A stretch of 64,000 bases of DNA, from assembly GCA_944322285.1 (NCBI GenBank), contig CALUOR010000008.1:1-64000 (forward strand). Direction: 5' to 3'. This DNA comes from an uncultured Bacteroides sp. (lineage in GTDB: Bacteria; Bacteroidota; Bacteroidia; Bacteroidales; Bacteroidaceae). This document shows, in pieces, positions 27,265 to 35,280 of this stretch (positions are counted from its first letter, which is position 1; each line of letters starts with the position of its first letter). The notes under the pieces were generated by a model. That model did no database searches and had not been told where the DNA came from. It saw only the letters and a program-made list of their open reading frames with translations. A program made the translations under genes and the position numbers.

Positions 27265-28503
27265 ATGATGACTATCAACCTGATAACATTCGCTTCACAC
27301 CTGCACAAGCAGTCTGTCATTTACAGTTCGCACGAAGTGATTCTCACGGAACTGGAAAAGTATTTTAGTCTTAACTTTGTCAATTATGAGGATATGGATT
27401 GCCTGAAGCCCGATGACTTCAGCTTGCTTTTCATTGCCAGCGGAGGGGTGGAGCGCATGGTCATACAGCACTTTGAGCAATTGCCCCGGCCTACCGTTAT
27501 GCTGGCCGACGGCATGCAGAATTCTTTGGCCGCCGCTTTGGAGGTATCCTCTTGGCTGCGGGACCGGGGTATGAAGAGCGAGATTCTGCACGGTGAGCTG
27601 ATGGAGGTGGTGAAACGTATTTTTGTGCTCTACAATAATTTTAAGGCACAGCGCAGATTGTATGGCTCGCGCATCGGCGTTATAGGCGCTCCTGCCCCGT
27701 GGCTCATCGCAAGCAATGTGGATTATTTGCTGGCCAAACGCCGGTGGGGGGTGGAATATATAGATATACCTATGGAGCATGTGGCCGGACTTTACGAGCA
27801 GGTCGGCGAGGACGAGGTGGGCGAGCAGAGTGTAGAGTTGGCTGCCAAGGCATTGGCCTGCCGCGAAGCTCAGCCGGAAGACCTTATTAAGGCCATGCGG
27901 ATGTACAAGGCATTGAAGATGGTGGTGGAAGAGCAGCGGCTGACAGCGCTTACCGTAAGTTGTTTTCGGTTGACTGACCAAATGGGAGTCACGGGATGTT
28001 TGGCGTTGGCATTGCTCAACGATGAGGGCATCGTGGCCGGATGTGAGGGCGACTTGCAATCCATATTCACCATGCTTTCCGCTCACTCTCTGACGGGCAA
28101 GTCGGTCTTCATGGCCAATCCATCCATGATAAATGCGCGCACCAACGAACTGGTGCTCAGTCATTGCACCGTAGGGTTGCAGCAGACTGAGCAGTTTATC
28201 CTGCGTAGCCATTTCGAGACGAATCTCAGCATCGGCATTCAAGGCATCTTACCCACGGGGGATGTGACTCTCATTAAGTGCGGAGGCGAAAGTCTAGATG
28301 AATATTATCTGACCACGGGCACGCTGACAGAGAATACCAACTACATCAACATGTGTCGCACCCAAGTACGTATTCGCCTCAATTCGCCCGCCGATTATTT
28401 CCTGCGTACTCCTTTGGGCAATCATCATATTATGTTGCAGGGAAATTATGCCACAATGATAGACGAATTCTTTCAGGTGAACGGGTGCAGACGGGTGGAA
28501 TGA
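27265..28503 (+). CDS. L-fucose/arabinose-isomerase-fold protein of unknown role
   Basis: A 412-residue cytoplasmic protein. The N-terminal half has Rossmann-like segments (FSLLFIASGGVERM, GSRIGVIGAPAPWLIAS). The C-terminal half has the layout of fucose/arabinose isomerases: LALALLNDEGIVAGCEGD, then a LTGKSVFMANP stretch, then a late GNHHIMLQGNY. Glu/Asp of CEGD and the His pair of GNHH could bind metal. No sugar kinase, aldolase or transporter is nearby, so a sugar-catabolic role is unproven. A second in-frame ATG follows at 27268. Confidence 0.65.
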   Translation: MMTINLITFASHLHKQSVIYSSHEVILTELEKYFSLNFVNYEDMDCLKPDDFSLLFIASGGVERMVIQHFEQLPRPTVMLADGMQNSLAAALEVSSWLRDRGMKSEILHGELMEVVKRIFVLYNNFKAQRRLYGSRIGVIGAPAPWLIASNVDYLLAKRRWGVEYIDIPMEHVAGLYEQVGEDEVGEQSVELAAKALACREAQPEDLIKAMRMYKALKMVVEEQRLTALTVSCFRLTDQMGVTGCLALALLNDEGIVAGCEGDLQSIFTMLSAHSLTGKSVFMANPSMINARTNELVLSHCTVGLQQTEQFILRSHFETNLSIGIQGILPTGDVTLIKCGGESLDEYYLTTGTLTENTNYINMCRTQVRIRLNSPADYFLRTPLGNHHIMLQGNYATMIDEFFQVNGCRRVE

Positions 28504-28523
28504 GGGGAATCCTGTTTTTCTTT

Positions 28524-28997
28524 TTAGTGGCGCGCGCTTCCGCGTAGGCGGTCGGCGGCTTTCACCATGACTTCATCCTTATAGATGGCGCGGAAGGCCA
28601 GATAATTGAGGATGATGCACACGGCGGGCAGGCACAAGGCCCATCCCATCTGGAAGGCGGATGCTTCCAACTTGCCCTTCAGGGTGAAGATAAACACAGC
28701 GGCGGCTATGTAGTAGCCCACCATCAGAAGGGTATTGAAGATGGTCATGCGGATTTGCAGCATACGGTTCCGAAACAAGAAGATGGTGGCTAAGGCTATG
28801 ACCGCGCTTAGCAGGAGAATGCAGAACAAACCCCACGTAGACTGATTTGCGCCCTCGCTCAAAGTTACGCCCAATGGCAGAAAGGGGCAGGCTGTGATTC
28901 CATCGGCCCCGATGAACTGGCCCACGGGTTGACACATGGTCACCACCAAAAGGATGGCCACCAGCAGCAGGTAGACGGATTGAATACGTTGTATCAT
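28524..28997 (-). CDS. DUF4293 membrane protein
   Basis: A 157-residue protein of the DUF4293 family with four predicted membrane segments (about 7-25, 52-74, 83-103, 112-136) and a short basic tail. Start MIQRIQSVYLLLVAIL is typical of the family. The function is unknown. It is the last gene of the bamD-rpoZ operon, 26 bp after rpoZ. That order is usual in Bacteroidota. Confidence 0.82.
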   Translation of the reverse strand: MIQRIQSVYLLLVAILLVVTMCQPVGQFIGADGITACPFLPLGVTLSEGANQSTWGLFCILLLSAVIALATIFLFRNRMLQIRMTIFNTLLMVGYYIAAAVFIFTLKGKLEASAFQMGWALCLPAVCIILNYLAFRAIYKDEVMVKAADRLRGSARH

Positions 28998-29023
28998 ATT
29001 GCTGATTCTTTCTCCCTTCTTGT

Positions 29024-29362
29024 TTATGAAAGTTGTTTTTCTTTCTCTTTGGCCGGATTGCGATAGTATATTTTGCCTTCTATGTATTCTTGTGTGGCTA
29101 TCAATGTGGGCTTGGGCAACTTTTCATAGTAGCGCGAGATTTCTATCTGCTCGCGATTCTCGAACACTTCTTCCAGATTGTCGTTGTAGGAGGCAAACTC
29201 GGCCAGCTTCTTGGACAGGTCGTTCTTTATCTCCACGCTGATCTGATTGGCGCGTTTACCGATGATGGCTGTTGTCTCATAGATGTTTCCCGTGTCCTCG
29301 CATAGTTTCATCAAGTCTCGTGTCACGGTGTTTACCGGAGCGTTTGTCTTTCTGTAATCCAT
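29024..29362 (-). CDS. rpoZ: RNA polymerase omega subunit (Bacteroidota type)
   Basis: A 112-residue protein of the Rpb6/omega family as found in Bacteroidota. It starts MDYRKTNAPVNTVTRDLMKL, with the helical core TAIIGKRANQISVEIKNDL (about 31-49) and a later KPTLIATQEYIEGK. It supports assembly of RNA polymerase. Its place between bamD and the DUF4293 gene matches other Bacteroidota genomes. Confidence 0.85.
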   Translation of the reverse strand: MDYRKTNAPVNTVTRDLMKLCEDTGNIYETTAIIGKRANQISVEIKNDLSKKLAEFASYNDNLEEVFENREQIEISRYYEKLPKPTLIATQEYIEGKIYYRNPAKEKEKQLS

Positions 29363-29410
29363 TCTTTTTATTTTAATTATAAGTTGTAAATATCTTCGTT
29401 TTATTATCGC

Positions 29411-30250
29411 TTATTCTTCGTAGGCATCGTCTTCTTGGCTTGGAGTTTCGCCCAGCTCTTTTTGGGATTTCCTGAAGATGTTCTCGGCTTCCTTTATGTA
29501 TTTGCTTTCAGGAAATTCGTTTACGAAAGCGTAGTATTCGTCCACGGCTTCGCGATAACGCTCGTTTTTGCGCTCCCATACGCTATATACGGCCAGCTCG
29601 TACTTGGCGCGCAATATCAGGATGGAAATGTCCTCGCGCAGCTTGGTGTAGGGATAGTCTTTCAGGGCGTTTTGGGCGGTAATAACGCATGAGCGATAGT
29701 TGTTGCCCAAATAGTTGCCTAGATTGAAGTACATCTTTGCGGCCATATATTCCTTCATCACGAGCTTGTCCTGCAGCTCCAGCAGCATGTTCTGTGCGTC
29801 TTTTGTCAGGGTGCTTTGGGGGTAGAACTCGAGGAACATCTGAAGCTCTTCAATGGCCTTGTATGTGCTCGACTGGTCGAGGCGGGGATCCGGCGTATCA
29901 AGGAAAAGGGCTTTTCCCGCATGGTAGCGCGCCAGCTCGGTATATACGCCTCTGGGGTATACTTGATAATATTGGATGAAGCTTTGGGCGGCCGTCTGGT
30001 AGTCCTCCATGTTGTAGTAGCACATGCCCAGCATGTAGACGGACTCTTCGGCCTTGTCCGTGCCTTTCATGATGGCTATCAGCTCGTTCAGCAGGGTGGC
30101 GGCACGGGTGTATTGGCCTTTGGCGAAGTAGCCTTTGGCGGCTTCGTACTTATATTCATAGTCGGTGCTTTTAAGCAGCTTGTTGTATTCTCCGCACGAT
30201 GTCAGTGTCAGAGCGGCTATAAGAGCGATGAGGATATAGTTCTTTTTCAT
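29411..30250 (-). CDS. bamD: outer-membrane assembly lipoprotein BamD
   Basis: A 279-residue lipoprotein: signal peptide with lipobox LTSC (Cys19), then five TPR-like helical pairs (about 30-240) starting AAKGYFAKGQYTRAATLLNE. As part of the BAM complex at the inner face of the outer membrane, it helps insert beta-barrel proteins. The acidic C-terminus (PSQEDDAYEE) is variable in the family. It is the first gene of the operon with rpoZ. Confidence 0.88.
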   Translation of the reverse strand: MKKNYILIALIAALTLTSCGEYNKLLKSTDYEYKYEAAKGYFAKGQYTRAATLLNELIAIMKGTDKAEESVYMLGMCYYNMEDYQTAAQSFIQYYQVYPRGVYTELARYHAGKALFLDTPDPRLDQSSTYKAIEELQMFLEFYPQSTLTKDAQNMLLELQDKLVMKEYMAAKMYFNLGNYLGNNYRSCVITAQNALKDYPYTKLREDISILILRAKYELAVYSVWERKNERYREAVDEYYAFVNEFPESKYIKEAENIFRKSQKELGETPSQEDDAYEE

Positions 30251-30274
30251 TTCTTATCACGCAAAATATGGCGC

Positions 30275-30282
30275 AAAGATAG
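30275..30282 (-). promoter_or_regulatory. -7 box of the bamD operon
   Basis: On the minus strand it reads TATCTTTG, 24 bp before the bamD ATG. Confidence 0.6.
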
Positions 30283-30345
30283 AGCTTCGTATCGAAACAC
30301 GCAACGATACGAAGCTAATTTTTCAAAAAAACGGATGTCTCCGGT

Positions 30346-30771
30346 TTACAGCCGGTACAAATCATTGGCCGCGAGAAGCTCCACTTGGCGCTCTTTCAGC
30401 ACGCGCAGGCAGCCTTCCATGTCCGTGGGGCGTATGACCACGTGGGCGTGATTGCCGTTGGCGAACGAGTACATGTACTCGATGAATACGCCTTCATCCG
30501 TAAGGTATTGCAGCACCTTGGCCAGCGCGCCGGGTATGTTGGGGCAGCTGATGCCTACGACATCGGTCACGTTTACCGCGAAATGGTTTGCCTTGAGCAG
30601 CTCGTAGGCTTTCTCAGGTTCGGACACTACAGCGCGCAGGATGCCGAAATCGGCCGTTTCGGCTATATACATGGCCGAGAGGTTGACGCCTCCTTCGGCC
30701 AATACACGTGTCACTTCCGTCAGGCGTCCCGACTTGTTTTCCAGAAAGATGGATAATTGTTTCGCTATCAT
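30346..30771 (-). CDS. tandem ACT-domain protein
   Basis: A 141-residue protein made of two ACT domains (about 4-66 and 70-138). The first begins KQLSIFLENKSGRLTEVTRV, and the second contains CPNIPGALAKVLQYLTDEGV. ACT domains bind amino acids, and such stand-alone proteins usually sense or store them. It follows paaK by 45 bp. That neighbour suggests a link to aromatic amino acid or aryl-acid metabolism. The gap contains a single arm of 'ttcttaattctt' words. Confidence 0.83.
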   Translation of the reverse strand: MIAKQLSIFLENKSGRLTEVTRVLAEGGVNLSAMYIAETADFGILRAVVSEPEKAYELLKANHFAVNVTDVVGISCPNIPGALAKVLQYLTDEGVFIEYMYSFANGNHAHVVIRPTDMEGCLRVLKERQVELLAANDLYRL

Positions 30772-30816
30772 AATTCCTTTATTCTTAATTCTTTATTCTT
30801 AATTCTTCATTCAAAA

Positions 30817-32124
30817 TCAGAGTTCCCGCTTGTCTATCACGCGCTTTGCTTTCCCCGTGCTTCGCTCTATGCTTCGTGGCTCTACCAAGCGCACGTTGAC
30901 GCTCAGTCCCAGCACGCTTTGCAGACGGGCATAGAGGCGTTTTTGCATGGCCATCATCTTGGTTATCTCGTCTGTGTAGTATTCGGGTCGCACTTCTACT
31001 TGCAGCTCCATGGTGTCGGTGTTGTTCACGCGGTCTACGATGAGCAGGTAGTGAGGTTCGAATTCGGGCATTTCCAGCATGACGGACTCTATTTGCGTGG
31101 GGAATACGTTGACGCCCCGGATGATGAGCATGTCATCGCTGCGTCCTATGATGCGCTCCATGCGTACCGATGTGCGTCCGCAGGGGCATGGGTCGTAGCG
31201 CAAGGCGGTGAGGTCTTTCGTGCGGTATCGCAGCAGGGGCATGCCTTCCTTGGTGAGGTGGGTGAGGACCAGCTCGCCCGTCTCGCCCTCGGGCAGGGGC
31301 TGTAAGGTTTCGGGGTCGATGATTTCGGGGTAGAAGTGGTCTTCGTTGATGTGCGAGCCGTCCTGACACTCGCACTCGAAAGCCACGCCCGGCCCGGCAA
31401 TCTCGCTCAGGCCGTAGATGTTATAAGCCTTGATGTGCAGTTTGGCCTCCAAGTCCTTGCGCATGTTTTCCGTCCACGGCTCGGCGCCGAACACACCCGC
31501 CTTCAGCTTAAACTCTTCCAACGGATAGCCCGAGTCGCGTATGGCATCGGCCAGATAAAGGGCGTAGGAAGGCGTGCAGCACAAGGCCGTGGCTCCGAAG
31601 TCGTGCATCAGCGTTATCTGCTTGGCCGTGTTGCCGCTGGACATGGGTATGACGGACGCGCCCACGTTCTCCGCCCCATAGTGTGCGCCGAAGCCTCCGG
31701 TAAAGAGGCCGTAGCCGTAGGACACCTGAAAGATGTCCGTCTTATCCAGCCCGTAGGCGTAGATGGCGCGCGACATGCACTCGGCCCACATGGAGAGGTC
31801 TTTGCGTGTGTGGCCCACCACGGTAGGCTTGCCCGTTGTGCCCGATGAGGCATGTATGCGCACAATCTGGCTCATGGGCACGGTGAACATGCCGAAGGGG
31901 TAGTTGTCCCTCAGGTCATATTTTGTGGTGAAGGGCAGTTTCACAATGTCGTCTATGCTGTTGATGTCGTCGGGCGTGATGTCCAGCTCCTGCATCTTGC
32001 GGCGGTAGAAGGGCGAGTCGTGATAAACGCGCTCCACGGTTTTCTTCAGCCTGATGCCTTGCAGGCGGCGCATGCTTTCCCGGTCCATGCGCTCTATGCT
32101 TTCGTTCCAATACTTGTTTTTCAT
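30817..32124 (-). CDS. paaK: phenylacetate-CoA ligase
   Basis: A 435-residue adenylate-forming enzyme that activates phenylacetate (or a related aryl acid) to its CoA ester. Motifs are SSGTTGKPT (93-101), YGLFTGGFGAHYG (about 154-166) and YNIYGLSEIAGPG. The C-terminal hinge and lid (IIGRSDDMLIIRGVNVFPTQ) are complete. In gut Bacteroidota this gene pairs with an ACT protein and often with indolepyruvate oxidoreductase genes, which are absent here. Confidence 0.9.
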   Translation of the reverse strand: MKNKYWNESIERMDRESMRRLQGIRLKKTVERVYHDSPFYRRKMQELDITPDDINSIDDIVKLPFTTKYDLRDNYPFGMFTVPMSQIVRIHASSGTTGKPTVVGHTRKDLSMWAECMSRAIYAYGLDKTDIFQVSYGYGLFTGGFGAHYGAENVGASVIPMSSGNTAKQITLMHDFGATALCCTPSYALYLADAIRDSGYPLEEFKLKAGVFGAEPWTENMRKDLEAKLHIKAYNIYGLSEIAGPGVAFECECQDGSHINEDHFYPEIIDPETLQPLPEGETGELVLTHLTKEGMPLLRYRTKDLTALRYDPCPCGRTSVRMERIIGRSDDMLIIRGVNVFPTQIESVMLEMPEFEPHYLLIVDRVNNTDTMELQVEVRPEYYTDEITKMMAMQKRLYARLQSVLGLSVNVRLVEPRSIERSTGKAKRVIDKREL

Positions 32125-32166
32125 TTCTTCTTTAGTTTGTCTTTCATGTTGTTAGTATATGGCACG

Positions 32167-32174
32167 CAAAGATA
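32167..32174 (-). promoter_or_regulatory. -7 box of paaK
   Basis: On the minus strand it reads TATCTTTG, 42 bp before the paaK ATG. Confidence 0.6.
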
Positions 32175-32216
32175 GCGAAGTTTTCGGGTTTGGCAAATAT
32201 TCAGGAAGAAAAATGA

Positions 32217-32352
32217 AGAATTAACTTATACTATGGCACACAGATAACACAGATTTAACAGATGACCACAGATATTATTAAAAAAATAATCTGTGCAAAT
32301 CAGTCTCATCTGTGTCATCTGTGTGCTATAAGATAATTTGATTAGTTACTTA
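32217..32352. repeat. 136-bp hairpin repeat L (copy of 51686-51821)
   Basis: The interior pairs 'ggcacacagataacacagattt' words with 'aatctgtgcaaatcagtctc...tgtgtgc'. The flanks AGAATTAACTTATACTATG and CTATAAGATAATTTGATTAG differ from the cassette ends. The right edge reaches the stop codon of the smalltalk gene. A near-identical copy lies 19.5 kb away, after gcvP. Confidence 0.8.
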
Positions 32353-32445
32353 CATGCAGCTGGTGATTCCCAGCGTAGTGCCAATGGCGGTGAGGATACT
32401 GATCAGGGTCTGAATGACCATCTTCCAAATGTTCTTCTTGTCCAT
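32350..32445 (-). CDS. smalltalk microprotein
   Basis: A 31-residue protein, MDKKNIWKMVIQTLISILTA followed by IGTTLGITSCM, with one hydrophobic helix (about 8-27). It matches the 'smalltalk' proteins that accompany HU-type genes in Bacteroides. Its function is unknown. A cysteine near the C-terminus is part of the family pattern. It lies downstream of the HU-HIG gene on the same strand, with cassette B between them. Confidence 0.85.
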   Translation of the reverse strand: MDKKNIWKMVIQTLISILTAIGTTLGITSCM

Positions 32446-32465
32446 AGTTGTCGTGTTTTAGTTTG

Positions 32466-32622
32466 AATGATAATTTAGCGTTGTGTTAGCATGGCACACA
32501 GATGACACTGATGAGACAGATTTACACAGATTTTAAAGGGCTTCGCCTACAGGTTTTAAAGAATAAATCTGTGGTCATCTCGTGAAATCTGTGTCATCTG
32601 TGTGCCATCTAAATTCCCATTT
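32466..32622. repeat. hairpin cassette B (cagatgacacagattt words)
   Basis: In minus orientation, the head TAAATTCCCATTT (32610-32622) shares one base with the HU gene's stop codon. The tail AATGATAATTTA (32466-32477) is short of one base. The interior pairs 'atggcacacagatgacac' with 'gtgtcatctgtgtgccat' around a loop with AAAGGGCTTCGCCT. The same loop occurs in cassettes E, D and C2, although their arms are different. Confidence 0.8.
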
Positions 32623-33128
32623 TACGCCAGCGGGTCGTCCGTCTCGTCATCGCCGTCGCTTTCGCCGTCGCCGCTGCCGCCCGAGTCATCGCCGCCCGAG
32701 CCGCCTCCCGTGCCCGGCTTCTGCAGCGCGGCATCGTAGGCCACCCACTCGATGCCCGAGGGCACCAGTCCGCGCGTGGCCGTGCTGCCCTTGGTCTGCG
32801 CCCCCTCGCGCTGCGGGACGAACTGCACGCGCACCGCTTCCACCTGCTTCTGGAAGTCGAAGTCCTCCTCCGTCTCCACGCCCTTCGTCTTCAGCGTGTA
32901 GCGGAATGTTCCCAGTCCGTCCAGGCGCACGCTTTTGCCCTGCGCCATCAGGTCCGCCATCACGCCCGCCAGCTCGCCCAGCACCGCCATCACGTCCGCG
33001 TACGTCACCGTACACATCTGGCTCAGCCGTTTGGCCACCGCTTTTGTAGTTACCGGCTGTCCCACCACGATAGCCGAAGGATAGTAGACGCCAAATTTCT
33101 TGTTGTACTGTTTCTTGTAAAAAGCCAT
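32622..33128 (-). CDS. HU-HIG family DNA-binding protein with an acidic tail
   Basis: A 168-residue protein. Residues 1-125 form an HU-like fold (VTTKAVAKRLSQMCTVTYAD, GKSVRLDGLGTFRYTLKTKG) of the Bacteroidota HU-HIG type. Residues 138-168 are a flexible Gly/Ser/Asp/Glu tail with over ten acidic residues. HU proteins bend or coat DNA, and the acidic tail may mimic or compete with DNA. The reading frame is GC-rich compared with its surroundings. The leader is about 170 bp long and contains hairpin N. Confidence 0.85.
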   Translation of the reverse strand: MAFYKKQYNKKFGVYYPSAIVVGQPVTTKAVAKRLSQMCTVTYADVMAVLGELAGVMADLMAQGKSVRLDGLGTFRYTLKTKGVETEEDFDFQKQVEAVRVQFVPQREGAQTKGSTATRGLVPSGIEWVAYDAALQKPGTGGGSGGDDSGGSGDGESDGDDETDDPLA

Positions 33129-33149
33129 AATAGTTAAAGTTTAGGTTAA

Positions 33150-33296
33150 TAATATAATGTGCTAATATGCTAATGTGCTAATGTGCTAATGTGCTAATAT
33201 GCTAATATGCTAATTGGGCTGCGCTATGTTTTGCGCCGGTGCGTTTTTCGCACCGCAGGCATCAGCGCATCGGCACATTAAATCACATTAGCATAT
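33150..33296. repeat. hairpin N (gtgctaatgtgctaat words) in the HU leader
   Basis: Seven 'gtgctaat/atgctaat' words (about 33158-33215) face 'cggcacattaaatcacattagcatatt' (33269-33298). In the loop, CGGTGCG-TTTTT-CGCACCG (33237-33255) forms a perfect small stem. The interior resembles cassettes F and G, but the 13-bp ends are missing. Confidence 0.7.
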
Positions 33297-33307
33297 TGAC
33301 AACACTG

Positions 33308-33315
33308 CAAAGGTA
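33308..33315 (-). promoter_or_regulatory. -7 box of the HU-smalltalk transcript
   Basis: On the minus strand it reads TACCTTTG. It lies 180 bp before the HU start, so hairpin N would sit in the 5' leader RNA. Upstream, 33318-33500 has a short stem (GACGG/CCGTC near 33330) and a T8 run but no gene. Confidence 0.5.
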
Positions 33316-33507
33316 AGCGTTTCGCTCCGGACGGCCAAGAATCCGGTCCCGTCAAGCCCGTTTTTTTTGTACATATTTCGGAAAACTGTATTTTATAGCT
33401 GAAAATCAGCGTGTTACGACAATCTGTTTATCCGAAAAAAACGCAGACGACACAGAGCATGCAGACGAACGCAGCCTTTTATTTTCTCTGTGTGCGCAAA
33501 ACAAAGT

Positions 33508-33678
33508 AAATGGGAAATTTAGCGCACTGCATCAGGAGAAAACGCAGACTACGCAGATTGGCGCAGAGGCTCGCAGAAAATAAAGGGCTTCGCCTATCTG
33601 CACTGAAAAAATATAAGTCTGCGTTCATCTGTGTATTCTGCGTCGTCTGCGTTCCCTGAGACAGATAAATTATCATTT
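33508..33678. repeat. hairpin cassette D1 (gcagactacgcag words)
   Basis: The head is AAATGGGAAATTTA with one extra A (33508-33521), and the tail is TAAATTATCATTT (33666-33678). The interior is the same as cassette E, with arms of 'aacgcagactacgcagatt' and 'tctgcgtcgtctgcgttcc' around AAAGGGCTTCGCCT. It is fused directly to D2. Confidence 0.8.
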
Positions 33679-33852
33679 TACATTGCAAAAATAGCTTTTT
33701 TAGCGACTGCATCAGGAGAACGCAGACTACGCAGACGGGCGCAGAGGCTCGCGGAAATAAAGGGCTTCGCCTATTTGCACTGAAAAAATATAAGTCTGCG
33801 TTCATCTGCGTGTTCTGCGTCATCTGCGTTCCCCAGACAATTAAATTTTCAT
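33679..33852. repeat. hairpin cassette D2, fused to D1
   Basis: It starts with TACATTGCAAAAATAGC in place of a head, carries the same interior as D1 and E, and ends in a worn tail TAAATTTTCAT (33842-33852). The junction with the preceding tail recurs at 37656-37712, so the join was copied as a unit. Confidence 0.75.
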
Positions 33853-33948
33853 CCGCGAAGCAGTGGCAGGGCTTTACTTCGGCGAAGGCGGACATTCCGC
33901 CGAGGATTGTCAGAAATTTGGTGCAAACCAGAGTTTCTCACTTCAGCA

Positions 33949-34158
33949 CTTACACCCCTTACAGATGACAGATGACAGTTTTGCGAAATGAGAAAAACGA
34001 GGAAAAAAGAAAGTGTGACTTACAGTAATATATTATATATATATAAATATATATATATATAATATATTAAATTATTTAACTTTTTTCTTTCTCAGCGAAA
34101 AACTGAGCCAAAATCCACTTTTCATAAACTGTCATCTGTCATCTGTAAGGGGTGTAAG
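33949..34158. repeat. perfect 33-bp inverted repeat around an AT cruciform
   Basis: The arms 33949-33981 and 34126-34158 are exact reverse complements (33 of 33) built around 'cagatgacagatgac'. Centred between them is a 44-bp, nearly perfect A/T palindrome (34026-34069). The whole lies 66 bp before the -7 box of the next gene. It could extrude as a cruciform, fold in RNA, or mark an inserted element. Confidence 0.85.
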
Positions 34159-34199
34159 GAGTGGCAATGTTAGAATTTTTAGCAGAAAAAGGGGGAAAG

Positions 34200-34231
34200 T
34201 TTGTACGGTCGAAAATAAATGCCTACCTTTG
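34200..34231 (+). promoter_or_regulatory. promoter of the unknown two-gene module
   Basis: TTTG (34200-34203), 20 bp, then TACCTTTG (34224-34231). This is the full Bacteroidota -33/-7 pattern, 59 bp before the ATG at 34291. Confidence 0.7.
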
Positions 34232-34290
34232 CAGCCGAAAATAGAATTCAGGCATAACCCCCAAAACTTTTTAAGAATAGATTTTACCGT

Positions 34291-35280
34291 ATGCAAACGC
34301 AATCTTTGTACACATATCGACCGCTCGTCTACCGCCGGCGGGACAGCATGGCGGAGTTTTTCGAGGAAAGCCCGCTGTGGGAAGTGCTCTATCAGCGTCT
34401 TTACCTGCCGCTGAAGAAGGAGTGGTATTTCATGGACGTATCTGCCCTGCATGAACCCGTAGAGGTGTTTAACGAAGCCTACGCGCTGATGGTGCAGGCA
34501 TTAGCGGACGGACATCCCGAGACAGACTTCGAGGAGCGCTACGCACGGAGCGTGCGCAGGCGTATGGCCGGAGATGTCCCCTTGTGCTGGGCGCTGGTCT
34601 GTGCACTGATGCTTAAAAGCGCTTTTACGCAGCGCACGGAGCATGTCGCGGAAGTGTTTTGCGGACTTGCGGTGAAAGAGTTAGGCCATTCATGGCCGGA
34701 TGTGGCGGATTTCCTTATGCGCATTCATTGCGAATATTCCATAGACTACAAGCCCCACCCCGAACGCCCCGAGCGGCTGTGCGACCCCGACTGGTGGATG
34801 GAGGTGACAGACGGTTACGATCCTGACGTGATGGAGGATGTAATGTCTTTCTGGAAGAATCTGAAGGAGAGAGAGCGTGCCCGCCTTCACATGAATCACT
34901 TTTTCCGGGCGGCATTATCCGGTGGAAAAATAACCGGCGGCTCGTCTTTGTCGGAGGAGAACGCTCGGCTGAAAGACGAAAACGCCCGTCTGGCGGCTCG
35001 CGTGGCCCAGCTGGAGCAGCAGCTGGCCGAGCGGGACAACGTGCAGCGACTGCCGCTGTCGGACTTCCTGACGCACGTGGAGCAGCTCTTCACGCCGTGG
35101 CAGAACGCCGAGGCGCTGGCCGTGAAGGACGTGCTCTTCGCCCTCTACACCAACCCCACCGCCGAGGAGCGCTGCCGCCTGAACAAGCTGGGCCACCTGC
35201 CGCAGCCCGTGGGAGGCATCACCGTGCAGGGCCCGCTGAACGACATTCATGGTAACGAACATGTAAAAGCAGGATTATGA
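34291..35280 (+). CDS. unknown protein with a coiled coil, first gene of a two-gene module
   Basis: A 329-residue protein that I do not recognise. Residues 1-205 are mostly helical and rich in Trp and charged residues, with no signal peptide or membrane segment. Residues 220-247 (ENARLKDENARLAARVAQLE) are a short coiled coil. The region 248-310 is helical. The end GGITVQGPLNDIHGNEH resembles the start of the next protein (GGNAVFHGPVTFHGPMFHIH). It overlaps the next gene by 4 bp (ATGA), so the two are probably made together. It has its own strong promoter and sits in the accessory stretch. No function is proposed. Confidence 0.8.
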   Translation: MQTQSLYTYRPLVYRRRDSMAEFFEESPLWEVLYQRLYLPLKKEWYFMDVSALHEPVEVFNEAYALMVQALADGHPETDFEERYARSVRRRMAGDVPLCWALVCALMLKSAFTQRTEHVAEVFCGLAVKELGHSWPDVADFLMRIHCEYSIDYKPHPERPERLCDPDWWMEVTDGYDPDVMEDVMSFWKNLKERERARLHMNHFFRAALSGGKITGGSSLSEENARLKDENARLAARVAQLEQQLAERDNVQRLPLSDFLTHVEQLFTPWQNAEALAVKDVLFALYTNPTAEERCRLNKLGHLPQPVGGITVQGPLNDIHGNEHVKAGL

